A DNA stretch of 64,000 nt from Caldilineaceae bacterium (GTDB taxonomy: Bacteria; Chloroflexota; Anaerolineae; Caldilineales; Caldilineaceae), in assembly GCA_022827195.1 (NCBI GenBank), contig JAJDTL010000020.1, positions 186,001 to 250,000 on the forward strand, in the 5' to 3' direction. Positions 9,613-17,853 of this stretch are shown here, piece after piece; the first letter of the stretch is position 1; every line of letters starts with the position of its first letter. The notes under the pieces were generated by a model. That model had not been told where the DNA came from. It did no database searches and was given only the letters and a program-made list of their open reading frames with translations. A program made the position numbers and the translations under genes.

Positions 9613-10697
9613 TCTCTCATCTCCCGGTATACGTTCCAGTGTTCTTCGAAGACGGCGGGCGCGATGCTGTAGAGCATCTCCAGCACGAGCTGGCCGAGGC
9701 GGCGGATCTCCCACTGGGCGGCCTTGTCAACCGCGCGCAGCCAGAGGAAGTGGCTCCAGGCGGCGAAGTTCATGCTGGTGACGACGCGGGTCTCGGTGGC
9801 ATTGGGCAGGAGAAAGCGGGCGTCCTCCTTGCGAATGCCCATCTGACGCAACTCTCGATAGACGGCCTGCAGGTAGTCCCAGGCCTCACTCAATTTGGCC
9901 TGGGCTGCGTCGTTGCCTTCGAAGGCCGGGGGAATGACGGCATTCCACCCGCCTTTGCTCAGTTCGACATACCGCTGCGATTCCTGGCTGAAGCTGGCGA
10001 GCCGGTGGCGCACGAGCTGATGGGTGCAGGCGCGGCTTATGCCTTCGAAGAAGAATGTGGCCGACCCGTGATGTTCCTGGGCCGCGGCATCGGCAAGCGC
10101 CGGCTGGGTGAAGGCCAGGAGCGTCACCCGCAGCGGGCCTTCCTCGCGCGGGCGCAGGGTCGGCAGGTCCAGTTCAGGCAAGGGCATGGGTGGCGGCGCA
10201 GCGGTGGGGGTTGGCCCGTTGCCGGTTGGTCCTATATCGTCGAATTCGGCGTAGACTTTGGGCGCGATCGCCTGTAGATGGGGCAGCGCCTGCAGGCCGA
10301 TGCCGTCGCGGAAGAAGCTCAGCCAGACCCGCGTGTTGGCGCTGACGAGCCAGCTGCCGTCGGGTTCCTCGGTCACTTCGCAGTGCCGGTTGAGCATGCG
10401 CCAGCGCAGCGGCTCTTCGCTGTTGCGGACGCGCACCGTCGCCACGATGTGTTCGATGATGTCCTCGTGGCCCTCTTTGACGCGGTTAATGATGAAGCGC
10501 GGCGCCGTGCCCATGCGCTGCGTGCTGCGGTAGCAGACGCGGCCGGCATATTCGATGACGTTTTCGGGGAAGGTGCTGGCGCCGTTCCAGATTGTGGCCA
10601 GATCGCTAGTTTCTTGGAGTTCGGAAGGGTTGAGCGCCGGGTTGGCTTGGGAGTAGGCGACTAGGTCGATGTTCATGTGCGCGTCTATTTCGATCAA
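9609..10697 (-). CDS. thyX: FAD-dependent thymidylate synthase ThyX, long form
   Basis: Makes dTMP from dUMP using methylene-tetrahydrofolate, FAD and NADPH. The ThyX signature [14 protein letters not shown] is complete, preceded by [14 protein letters not shown]. The N-terminal half has the expected AGRVCYRS and HEDIIEHI segments. At 362 residues it is well over the usual 210-260: roughly 90 extra residues, ending in a Pro-rich stretch ([16 protein letters not shown]), separate the N-terminal part from the signature. No thyA is seen in the window. ATG 10697 and an internal Met eight residues later are both possible starts. The stop overlaps the GTG of the dehydrogenase by 4 bp, so the two unrelated enzymes are translationally coupled. 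Confidence 0.93.
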   Translation of the reverse strand: MIEIDAHMNIDLVAYSQANPALNPSELQETSDLATIWNGASTFPENVIEYAGRVCYRSTQRMGTAPRFIINRVKEGHEDIIEHIVATVRVRNSEEPLRWRMLNRHCEVTEEPDGSWLVSANTRVWLSFFRDGIGLQALPHLQAIAPKVYAEFDDIGPTGNGPTPTAAPPPMPLPELDLPTLRPREEGPLRVTLLAFTQPALADAAAQEHHGSATFFFEGISRACTHQLVRHRLASFSQESQRYVELSKGGWNAVIPPAFEGNDAAQAKLSEAWDYLQAVYRELRQMGIRKEDARFLLPNATETRVVTSMNFAAWSHFLWLRAVDKAAQWEIRRLGQLVLEMLYSIAPAVFEEHWNVYREMRE

Positions 10698-10981
10698 GAT
10701 GGTAGATGGCGAAGAGATCGCCAGCGCGGATTCCTCATTCGCTACCAGTGTAACCGAAAAAGTCGTCTCTGGAGTGGATATTCTGAAGTGCGTACAAATC
10801 CTGTGTGGGAAGAGTTTGTTATTGTCTGTCTTCCGTTGAATAGAAAGTCAGCGAGGAAGAAGTGTCGACAGTTTACGCAAACAGCGGACCCATCTTTGAC
10901 CATGAGTCATGACAGTAGCTCGTAATCGGTCTCATGTGCGGCTGACGGCAAGCGACTCAAATGTAGTGGACGGAGAGGAGA

Positions 10982-11407
10982 TCATAGAGGTTTGTGCCAC
11001 TGGAGGCCCGGGAATTGGCCAAAGTCCGAATCATGGGAGTGCAGCACCGCCCGGTGTTCGATTGCGAGCGCGGCGATGTGCGCATCTGCCACCAGGTTCG
11101 CGCCGCCGCGGGTCGCGTCTAGAATGTTCTGCATATGGGTCAAGTGTTCGGGTCCAGGATCTAAAGGCTGGACGTGGCCGTACTGAAACCAGCTTTCGAC
11201 TCGTTCCAAGGCTTCTGATGGCGACATCGGATTTACCAGAACTCTAGGGTTGGCCATCAATCGCACAAACCCCATGGATACCGCCCAAGGCAACCCAATC
11301 GTTTCTGTTCCGTTTACCAATCCTTCCCACCAATGTTTGGCGGCTTGGTGGTAAGGGTTCTGCCGGTGATAGGTGAAGACCAGCAAATTGACATCCGGTA
11401 CGATCAT
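10982..11407 (-). CDS. PIN-domain ribonuclease toxin-like protein (VapC family)
   Basis: A 141-residue PIN domain. Expected acidic residues are visible: Asp in IVPDVNLLVF (strand 1), Glu in the middle (PSEALERVESW), Asp in GGANLVADAHIAALA, and a C-terminal pair in LHSHDSDFGQFPGL. The set suggests an intact Mg-dependent RNase, and the overall pattern is that of VapC-type TA proteins. The ATG overlaps the stop of the FRG-TPR gene as ATGA, so translation is coupled to that gene and not to a normal small VapB antitoxin; none of typical size lies upstream or downstream. This odd pairing is discussed in the findings. Base composition is lower in GC than the flanking metabolic genes, consistent with an acquired module. 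Confidence 0.85.
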   Translation of the reverse strand: MIVPDVNLLVFTYHRQNPYHQAAKHWWEGLVNGTETIGLPWAVSMGFVRLMANPRVLVNPMSPSEALERVESWFQYGHVQPLDPGPEHLTHMQNILDATRGGANLVADAHIAALAIEHRAVLHSHDSDFGQFPGLQWHKPL

Positions 11408-14109
11408 TTCCCGCTCTTCTTGACGAAGAGCTCGTCATCAAGTTCGTAGATCCTTTCCTTCAGTCTTTCCGGGTCCACTCCGGGGACAAACTCGCTGCTA
11501 TGTGAAATTACTTGAAACGGTTTGAAGTTTAGGCTTTTCAATTCATGCTCAAGACATGACAGTAGCTCTCTTAGCCCCTGTTCTTGGGCAAGGATCTTCG
11601 CGTGTTCAAAGTCCTTTTTGGCTGATTCAAATTGTCTAAGATCCTTTCTAGCCAATCCTCGCTTGTAGTAGACCTCGGCATCGTCTGGAGTGATACGCAA
11701 AGTAGAGTCATAATCGGCAATCGCTTCTTCATGTAGACCAAGAAGGGCTTTAGACTGTCCACGATTGGCGAGAGCCTTCATGTCCCCAGGATTGATGCCC
11801 AGAGCAGCGTTAAAGTCTCTGATTGCATCCTCATACAGCCCAAGTATTGCCTTTGCTGAACCTCGATTGTTGTATGCGCCGCTGAGATGGGGAACTATCT
11901 CAATCACCTTGTCAAAGTCCAAAATTGCTTCTCGAGGACGTCTGAGCAGAGCCATCGCGCTCCCGCGGTTGATATAGGCATCAGCATTTTGTGGACTGAT
12001 ACGAATTACCTCATCCCAGTCTTTAATTGCTTCTTCAGTACGTCTTAGTGCGGTGTTGGCAATGCCTCTGTCAAGGTAGACTCCGGCATACTCAGGCCTC
12101 TGGTCTAGCGCTTTGCTATAGTCGGCAATCGCATCTTCGTGCAGACCTAGCTCGGCCTTGATCTTTCCTCTGTTATGCAGGGCCTCGGCAAAATCTGGTT
12201 TTATACGAATGGCCATGTCGATATCACTAAGGGCCGCCTCAAGTGGACCCCAACTGCGCCGAAAGATTCCTCGCTGAAAGTAAGCAATAGAATTTTCTGG
12301 ATCCAATAGTATCGCTTGGTTTAAGTCGGCAATGGCCTCCTCACGTCTGCCTAGGTGAGCTTTGACTGTGCCGCGATTTACGTACGTATCAGCAAGTTCA
12401 GGACTGCATAAGAGCGCCTTGTCATAATCGCGAAGCGCTTCCTCATGGCGACCAAAGGAAGAATTCGTTACACCACGGTTGTGGTAGGCTTTTCCGTCAT
12501 TCGGGTCGAGGTCTATGGCACGATTGTGGTCAAGAATTGCTTCCTCATACAGCCCGAGGCCGGCTTTAGCATAGGCACGACTGGTGTAGGCATCTGGGTA
12601 CTTTGGCCTGAGGAGAATTGCTTTGTCAAAGTTGACAAGCGCTTCGCTATAGAGGCCGAGCCTATTGTTGGCAGTTCCCAAATTGTAGTAAGCGTTCACG
12701 TTTTCCGGATCAAGTTTTACGGTCCTTATGAAATCAACTAACGAATCCGCAATCAGACCGATACTGGTCTTGGCTAATCCGCGATTGAAATGGGCTTGAG
12801 CAAGGTCTTGTTCAGCGCCAAGAGAGTTTTCCAAGTCATCTATTGCCCTATTGAAGTCAGCGATAGCTTCCTCGAAGAGTTTCATTTCAGCCTTTACTGT
12901 CCCTCGATTGCAGTACATAAGAGGATTGAGAGGATCGATTTCTAACGCGCTGTCAAAGTCCGCGACCGCTTCCTGATATAGCTTTAGATCGGCTTTGGCG
13001 CTACCTCTATTTGTGTAGGCTTCCGCAAGCTGTGGGTCTAGTTCCAAAGCTTTGTCATAGTTCGCAATTGCCTCTTCTTTCAGTTCAAGATTCGCCTTGA
13101 GGTTGCCCCGATTGTTAAAGGCTGCAGCACATTCCGGATCGACCTCTATGGCTGTAGCATAGTCTGCAATTGCTTCATCAGTATTCCCAAGATCAGCCTT
13201 GGCATTGCCGCGATTGATGAATGTATTGGCATCCCTCGGATTCAGCTTTGCCGCTTCATCATATTGTTCAATAGCCTTAGCGGGATCTCCAATCGCATCA
13301 AATGCCACCCCATATTTGTAATATGCCTTTGCCTTTTCCAATTCATCAGATGATTGTTCAATCTGCTTTTGCCAGTAGGAGATGGTTCGCTTGGCGTCAA
13401 AAGGCTTGGTGGAAGCGTTTGCAATAGCAAATCCTGAGTAGTCAGGATGTAGTTCCTCTTCATTGATGCCACAAAAGGATTCCAAGTGTTCAATGATTCT
13501 AGTCTTGCTCTCGGCCCGTATAGTAATTTTCGTTTGCCTGTCTGGATCAATCCACGGAAGGCCAAAGACAAAAACGGATTTCTGTGTCAAGATGCGTTCC
13601 CTGAACGCGGACGGCTCCCACGACCATAATTTATCTTCTCCATAGAAGAATTCTATGTTGTTCTTCAGAGTAGCGAGGTCACTTATTTCCATGGTAGCAG
13701 AACGGGGAAGGAGAAGGACGGCCCCGTCCTTTGCTCGAATATCATTGCAGGCGAACCAAAGCGCAACCAGTGGCTGGCGGGAGAAGTCTATCAGCCCAGT
13801 TGCCGCCCCTTGATGCTGGAGATGGGCCAAGAATTCCAGATCGGAAGCGTCGCTTGGTAGGCCGGGCGGCACATAGTTCCGCAACTTGGCCTTAGCAATC
13901 ATAGTCTCCAAGTAGCCCACAAGGAGATGGCTGATCAATTGTTGATTGATCGGGCGAACCGAGTTGTCGGATAGGCGTCGAGCAGCCGAACTATGGACCC
14001 TCCAAGCAGCATTGGCTTGCCCTCGGAACAGGTAACCCCTCTCTTCAGGCTCAAGTTCCTGCAATCGTTCCTGAAATTCGGCAACGCTGGCAACTACCAA
14101 TTCTTCCAC
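11404..14109 (-). CDS. FRG-domain protein with 17 tetratricopeptide repeats
   Basis: About 900 residues. Residues 1-260 form an FRG domain: YLFRGQANAAWRV near the start, LAHLQHQGAATGLIDFSRQP, then WEPSAFRERILTQKSVFVFG. FRG is a domain of unknown function named for the conserved Phe-Arg-Gly. From about residue 275 I count 17 consecutive 34-residue TPRs, most with an NRG at helix A (AFNNRGNLKA, AYTNRGSAKA, AYINRGSAMA). A short charged tail ends the protein (ERLKERIYELDDELFVKKSG). The frame is open to a TTG at 14130, but GTG 14109 has AAGAGG at good spacing. GC is clearly lower (about 45-50%) than in neighbours. The stop overlaps the PIN gene. Likely a sensor or scaffold of a defence or toxin module; this is inference. 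Confidence 0.85.
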   Translation of the reverse strand: MEELVVASVAEFQERLQELEPEERGYLFRGQANAAWRVHSSAARRLSDNSVRPINQQLISHLLVGYLETMIAKAKLRNYVPPGLPSDASDLEFLAHLQHQGAATGLIDFSRQPLVALWFACNDIRAKDGAVLLLPRSATMEISDLATLKNNIEFFYGEDKLWSWEPSAFRERILTQKSVFVFGLPWIDPDRQTKITIRAESKTRIIEHLESFCGINEEELHPDYSGFAIANASTKPFDAKRTISYWQKQIEQSSDELEKAKAYYKYGVAFDAIGDPAKAIEQYDEAAKLNPRDANTFINRGNAKADLGNTDEAIADYATAIEVDPECAAAFNNRGNLKANLELKEEAIANYDKALELDPQLAEAYTNRGSAKADLKLYQEAVADFDSALEIDPLNPLMYCNRGTVKAEMKLFEEAIADFNRAIDDLENSLGAEQDLAQAHFNRGLAKTSIGLIADSLVDFIRTVKLDPENVNAYYNLGTANNRLGLYSEALVNFDKAILLRPKYPDAYTSRAYAKAGLGLYEEAILDHNRAIDLDPNDGKAYHNRGVTNSSFGRHEEALRDYDKALLCSPELADTYVNRGTVKAHLGRREEAIADLNQAILLDPENSIAYFQRGIFRRSWGPLEAALSDIDMAIRIKPDFAEALHNRGKIKAELGLHEDAIADYSKALDQRPEYAGVYLDRGIANTALRRTEEAIKDWDEVIRISPQNADAYINRGSAMALLRRPREAILDFDKVIEIVPHLSGAYNNRGSAKAILGLYEDAIRDFNAALGINPGDMKALANRGQSKALLGLHEEAIADYDSTLRITPDDAEVYYKRGLARKDLRQFESAKKDFEHAKILAQEQGLRELLSCLEHELKSLNFKPFQVISHSSEFVPGVDPERLKERIYELDDELFVKKSGK

Positions 14110-14562
14110 TTTGTGCCTCTTGCGCTTCAACCATCTGTCTCGTCACTCGGCACACATTATACACTAACAGGTTCACCCCTCCCCTGCCTGCACAGGGCAA
14201 ACGCATCTAAATCGTTAAGCCAGTTTTGGCGGTATTCCGAATAAAAGAACGTGACAATAAGTGGAAATCGCTTCCAGCCTGGTGAATGACGACACAAATT
14301 CGCTGCAACAGAGTACGTCAGGTATCGAAACCTGTCAGATTCTTAGCCTGCATGCCGCCATTCGTACAGTTTTCAATGCCTGACCCCGACCTGGAAGTGG
14401 TCTCGGCAACATTTCGATGCACTGACCCAATTTAGATGCAATCGCCCTGCCTGCCTGCACCCAAGCGGCCGCATATTGAAGGTTCGGGATCGGGTTCAAG
14501 CAGACGGCAGACCCGCAAAACCGTTGCTTTTGTTGTCGTGGAGGAAACTGATGCAATTGAGG
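14110..14562. other. Intergenic region ahead of the FRG-TPR gene
   Basis: About 450 bp between livF (whose 3' end is at 14563) and the FRG-TPR start, holding no credible coding region. A perfect TATAAT on the minus strand at 14161-14156, with no convincing -35, is the best promoter element for the FRG-TPR/PIN pair. I see no IS end or tRNA here. Confidence 0.5.
14156..14161 (-). promoter_or_regulatory. Possible -10 element of the FRG-TPR/PIN operon
   Basis: TATAAT read on the minus strand, about 45 bp upstream of GTG 14109. No good -35 hexamer is found at 16-18 bp, so confidence is low. Confidence 0.3.
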
Positions 14563-15285
14563 TTATGAACCACCCAAAAAAGCGCGGCGCACGTCGCGGT
14601 TGTCGAGCAGCGCCTGGGCCTGGCCCTCGTAGGCGTTGCGACCCAGCTCGAGCACGTAGCCTCTGTGGCTGGCTTCGAGGCCCTGGCGGGCGTTCTGCTC
14701 GATCATCAGCACGGTCAGACCGATTTCCTGGTTGAGACGGCGGATGTTTTCGAAAATCATGCGCGTGATCAGCGGCGACAGGCCGGCGCTCGGCTCGTCC
14801 ATCATCACGATCTTCGGTTCCAGCATCAACGCGCGGCCGATCTCCAGCATGCGCTGCTCGCCGCCTGACATCGTGCCGGCCATCTGCGTTCGCCGTTCCG
14901 CCAGCCGCGGGAACAGCTCGAAAATGTACCGGATGCGCTGGTGGATGCGCGCCTGGTCGTGCTCAATGTACATGCCCATTTCCAGGTTTTCCATCACCGT
15001 CATCTGCGCAAAGACGCTGCGCAGCTGGGGCACGATCGAGATGCCGGCGCTCAACACGTCCTGGGGGCGATCATTGGTGATCTCCTGCCCGTCGAAGCGC
15101 ACGGTACCGCGGCGCACGCCGATCAGCCCGTATACGGCCTTGAATACGGTCGACTTGCCGGCGCCGTTCGGCCCAATGACGCAGACGATTTCCCCGGGAT
15201 GCACGGCGAGCGAAACACCCTTGAGGATGTCGAAGTCCTGGTACCCGGCGTAGATGTCGTCAACGACGAGAAGCGGCGAGGACAT
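14563..15285 (-). CDS. livF: Branched-chain amino acid ABC transporter ATPase LivF
   Basis: A 240-residue cytoplasmic ABC ATPase that powers uptake of branched-chain (or other hydrophobic) amino acids or amides. The Walker A motif is GPNGAGKST, the Q-loop region is VPQLRSVFAQMTVMENLEMG, the signature is MSGGEQRM, and Walker B is PKIVMMDEPSAGLSP, with an EQNARQ switch segment. This is the typical LivF pattern: short, without the LivG-specific C-terminal tail. ATG 15285 has AAGG upstream. It is the last gene of the liv operon, 59 bp after livG. The substrate of the transporter cannot be told from the ATPase; HAAT systems also carry urea and short amides. Confidence 0.95.
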   Translation of the reverse strand: MSSPLLVVDDIYAGYQDFDILKGVSLAVHPGEIVCVIGPNGAGKSTVFKAVYGLIGVRRGTVRFDGQEITNDRPQDVLSAGISIVPQLRSVFAQMTVMENLEMGMYIEHDQARIHQRIRYIFELFPRLAERRTQMAGTMSGGEQRMLEIGRALMLEPKIVMMDEPSAGLSPLITRMIFENIRRLNQEIGLTVLMIEQNARQGLEASHRGYVLELGRNAYEGQAQALLDNRDVRRAFLGGS

Positions 15286-15344
15286 AGCGCGCCTTTTCGC
15301 GTCTCCTGTTTACTCTTGCAACCAACTTTCCGCCTCCACTGCCG

Positions 15345-16094
15345 TTACGCTCCAAAATAGGCATCGATCACCGCTTCGTTTTGCAGGATCTCTTTGGGGG
15401 TGCCCTCGGCCAGCTTTTCGCCGTGGTTGAGCACGTAGACGCGGCTGCAGAGGTCGGCGATGAAGTTGATGTTGTGCTCGATCAGGAGAAAGGTTTTTCC
15501 CTGCTCGTTTAGCGCGCGAATCCGGTCTTTGATCGTTTCGATAAGCGTCGGATTGACGCCGGAGGTAGCCTCGTCCAGGAGCAGGATGTCGGGGTTGGGC
15601 ATCAGCGCCATGCCGATTTCGAGCAGGCGGCGCTGTCCGCCCGACAGGCGGCCGGCCTGCTCCCCCGCAAGCCGCTCGATCTGCAGAAATTCCAGGAGTT
15701 CATGCGCGCGGTGCGCGGTGCCGGCAGGGCTGGGCTGGAGCATGCGGAGGAGAGAGGTGTCGCGCCACTGGTGGCTGATCAGCATATTGCTGAACACGCT
15801 CATCTTGCGGTAGACGCGCACCGACTGGAAGGTGCGCGACAGGCCCATTCTGGCGATTTGATAGGGTCGCGCCCGCGTGACATCGCGACCTCTGAACAGG
15901 ATTCTGCCGCCGTCGATCTTCTGCAGGCGGCTCAGGCAGTCGAACAGGGTCGTTTTGCCGCTGCCGTTCGGCCCGATCAGGCCAACGATTTCGCCGGGAT
16001 AGACCGCGAAATCGACGTTGTTGACCGCGGCCAGACCGCCAAAGTATTTGGAAACGGTATGCCCCTCCAGCAGGGGCTGTCTTTCAGAAGGCAT
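15345..16094 (-). CDS. livG: Branched-chain amino acid ABC transporter ATPase LivG
   Basis: About 249 residues; the partner ATPase of LivF. Walker A is GPNGSGKTT, followed by a LivG-like segment GLSRTFQSVRVYRKMSV, the signature LSGGQRRLLEIG, Walker B PDILLLDEATSGVNP, and a LivG-type tail (GEKLAEGTPKEILQNEAVIDAYFGA). The frame is open to a TTG at 16112. ATG 16094 is preferred because the sequence homologous to LivG begins right after it, though its ribosome-binding site is not strong. It starts about 25 bp after the stop of the DHFR-like gene, so those two are probably on one transcript. Confidence 0.93.
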   Translation of the reverse strand: MPSERQPLLEGHTVSKYFGGLAAVNNVDFAVYPGEIVGLIGPNGSGKTTLFDCLSRLQKIDGGRILFRGRDVTRARPYQIARMGLSRTFQSVRVYRKMSVFSNMLISHQWRDTSLLRMLQPSPAGTAHRAHELLEFLQIERLAGEQAGRLSGGQRRLLEIGMALMPNPDILLLDEATSGVNPTLIETIKDRIRALNEQGKTFLLIEHNINFIADLCSRVYVLNHGEKLAEGTPKEILQNEAVIDAYFGA

Positions 16095-16118
16095 GGTTCT
16101 GCCTGAACACAAGGCGAG

Positions 16119-16658
16119 TTATGGTTCCTGGGGGACAGCGATTCTGCCGACCTCGTACTCAAGAATCACCGTTCCGGTCTTCTCCAATACCCTTTGTCCC
16201 TTCAGCCTCAACTTGACTCGTTTCGACAGTCCGGCCACGAAGGGAATGCCGTCTCCCAGCAGAATCGGAATTACCGCCACTTCGACCGTGTCGACCAGCC
16301 CCTCCTGGCACAGACTCCCGAACAGGCGGCCGCCCCCGAACAACCAGATGTCCTTGCCCGGCTCCGCCCGTATCGAACGCACCACCTCTTTCCAGTCCTC
16401 GCCGATGATTTTCACATTCTGATAATCACACTGGCGCAGGTTCCTGGAGAAAACGTAGTTTCGAATCCCCGCTGCTTCCGGCGAACCTTGACTGCCGGTA
16501 ACCTCGAACGTCCGCCGCCCCATCAGATAGGTGTCGAACTGCGCCGACAACTCTTCAAAATCGATATCAGGATCAATGACAATCCAGTCGAACCCGTCGT
16601 TGGCGTCGGCGATGAACCCATCCAGACTCATCGCGCAGTTGTAGCGGACTCTCCGCAT
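16119..16658 (-). CDS. Dihydrofolate reductase family (RibD C-terminal-like) protein
   Basis: 179 residues with the DHFR/RibD_C fold: RYNCAMSLDGFIADANDGFDW at the N terminus (first strand and loop), TYLMGRRTFEV, a middle IIGEDWKEVVRS, the nucleotide-binding IWLFGGGRLF and a C-terminal VAVIPILLGDGIPF. This is the pattern of YyaP/YwjB-like NADPH reductases rather than classical FolA, so the substrate is unknown (a pteridine, flavin precursor or other carbonyl). ATG 16658 is chosen because GGAGGG lies at ideal spacing; an open frame continues to 16829 but would overlap livM. Its position between livM and livG is unusual for a liv operon and suggests later insertion or a metabolic link. Confidence 0.87.
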   Translation of the reverse strand: MRRVRYNCAMSLDGFIADANDGFDWIVIDPDIDFEELSAQFDTYLMGRRTFEVTGSQGSPEAAGIRNYVFSRNLRQCDYQNVKIIGEDWKEVVRSIRAEPGKDIWLFGGGRLFGSLCQEGLVDTVEVAVIPILLGDGIPFVAGLSKRVKLRLKGQRVLEKTGTVILEYEVGRIAVPQEP

Positions 16659-16758
16659 CCCCAACCCTCCGTAAACCTGGCGCTCTGCTCGTCCCAGCGA
16701 ATTGGAAAGCGACTGTTTCGCGAACGCGGGACGCGGGCATGCGCGCGCCGGTCGAAAA

Positions 16759-17853
16759 CTAATGGCCTTTGCCGAAGCGCCCCAAAAGCCGTCCGAGCGA
16801 TGTGCTGCTGCGGTCGCCCAGCGTGCCAAGGATGCCCTCAGGCAGGAAGAGCACCATCACCACCAGCAGCAGGCCAAGCGCGAGCAGATGCACTTCGAAC
16901 AGTTTTTCCCAGAGGAGATTCTGCATAAAGTAGATGACCACCGCGCCCAGCGGCGGGCCCCACACGGTGCCCAGCCCGCCCAGCATCGACATCATCACCA
17001 TTTCGACGGTGCGCGTTTCGATGAAAACGACATCGGGGTCGATGAAGGTGTTTTGCCAGGCCCAGAATGCGCCGACAATGCCGGTGAAGAAGGCCGCGAT
17101 CATGAAGGCGATATTTTTGTGCAGCGTTGTATTGATGCCGCGCATCTCGGCGCCGGTCTCGTCCTCGCGGATCGCGATGAGGCTCTGCCCGAACTCGCTG
17201 CGCCGGATCCACCAGATCAGGGCCACGGCCAGCCCCATGACTGCAAGCATCAGGTAGTAGTCGCCCAGACGGTTGAGGACGGGCGGCAGGTTCAGCCCGA
17301 TGCCGCCGCCGGTGATAGGGCGCAGCACGCGCGCGATCTCCCGCATCGCCACGAAGGTGCCGAGCATGGCGATCGAGAAGTAGGGGCCTTTGAGCCGCAA
17401 AGTCGGCAGCCCTATCAGAAGGGCGAAGATGGCCGCGGCAACGCCGCTGACCGGCAACGCCTGCCAGAATCCCCACTCCGGCGAGATCAGCAGCGGCGTG
17501 CGGGTCACGAGGATGCCCATGACATAGGCGCCGATGCCGAAAAAGACGGCATGGCCGAAGTCGACGTAACCGGTCAGCCCGCCGATGAGATTCCAGTTGG
17601 AGGCCAGGGTAACAAGCACAAAGACCTGGCTGCCGACCAGCAGGGCGAGGCTGGAGACGCCGGTGTAGGGATAGGCTGCGAGCAGTACCAACAACAGAAG
17701 CCACAGCGTCAACCCCGTCCAGTTGCCAAAAGGCCGCGTCAGCCGCTGTCTGAGCCGAGATCGATGTCGGTCAGAGGCAGGCCCTGCTGAGGACGCCCCG
17801 CTTTCTTCCCTGTCGTCGAGCTTCGTTTCGGTCTGTTCACCCTGCGCGCCCAT
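16759..17853 (-). CDS. livM: Branched-chain amino acid ABC transporter permease LivM
   Basis: A 364-residue integral membrane protein. After a polar N-terminal extension of about 45 residues there are about nine hydrophobic helices. LivM landmarks are visible: GGLTGYVDFGHAVFFGIGAY near residue 95, LPTLRLKGPYFSIAMLG, and the EAA-like cytoplasmic loop FGQSLIAIREDETGAEMRGIN. A late segment MLGGLGTVWGPPLGAVV is also typical. The start ATG overlaps the livH stop by one base (TAATG), implying translational coupling. It pairs with LivH to form the membrane channel. Confidence 0.94.
   Translation of the reverse strand: MGAQGEQTETKLDDREESGASSAGPASDRHRSRLRQRLTRPFGNWTGLTLWLLLLVLLAAYPYTGVSSLALLVGSQVFVLVTLASNWNLIGGLTGYVDFGHAVFFGIGAYVMGILVTRTPLLISPEWGFWQALPVSGVAAAIFALLIGLPTLRLKGPYFSIAMLGTFVAMREIARVLRPITGGGIGLNLPPVLNRLGDYYLMLAVMGLAVALIWWIRRSEFGQSLIAIREDETGAEMRGINTTLHKNIAFMIAAFFTGIVGAFWAWQNTFIDPDVVFIETRTVEMVMMSMLGGLGTVWGPPLGAVVIYFMQNLLWEKLFEVHLLALGLLLVVMVLFLPEGILGTLGDRSSTSLGRLLGRFGKGH

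Noticed and set aside
10698..10981. Missing antitoxin gene next to the PIN toxin
   Set aside because: I searched both strands by eye; the only frames are short and featureless, so I do not call an antitoxin here.
14335..14556. 73-codon frame in the gap after livF
   Set aside because: No ribosome-binding site or homologous features; composition as in the surrounding intergenic DNA.
16702..17790. 362-codon plus-strand frame opposite livM
   Set aside because: Highly charged His/Gln/Asp-rich mirror of a membrane protein, as expected for antisense of Leu/Val codons.
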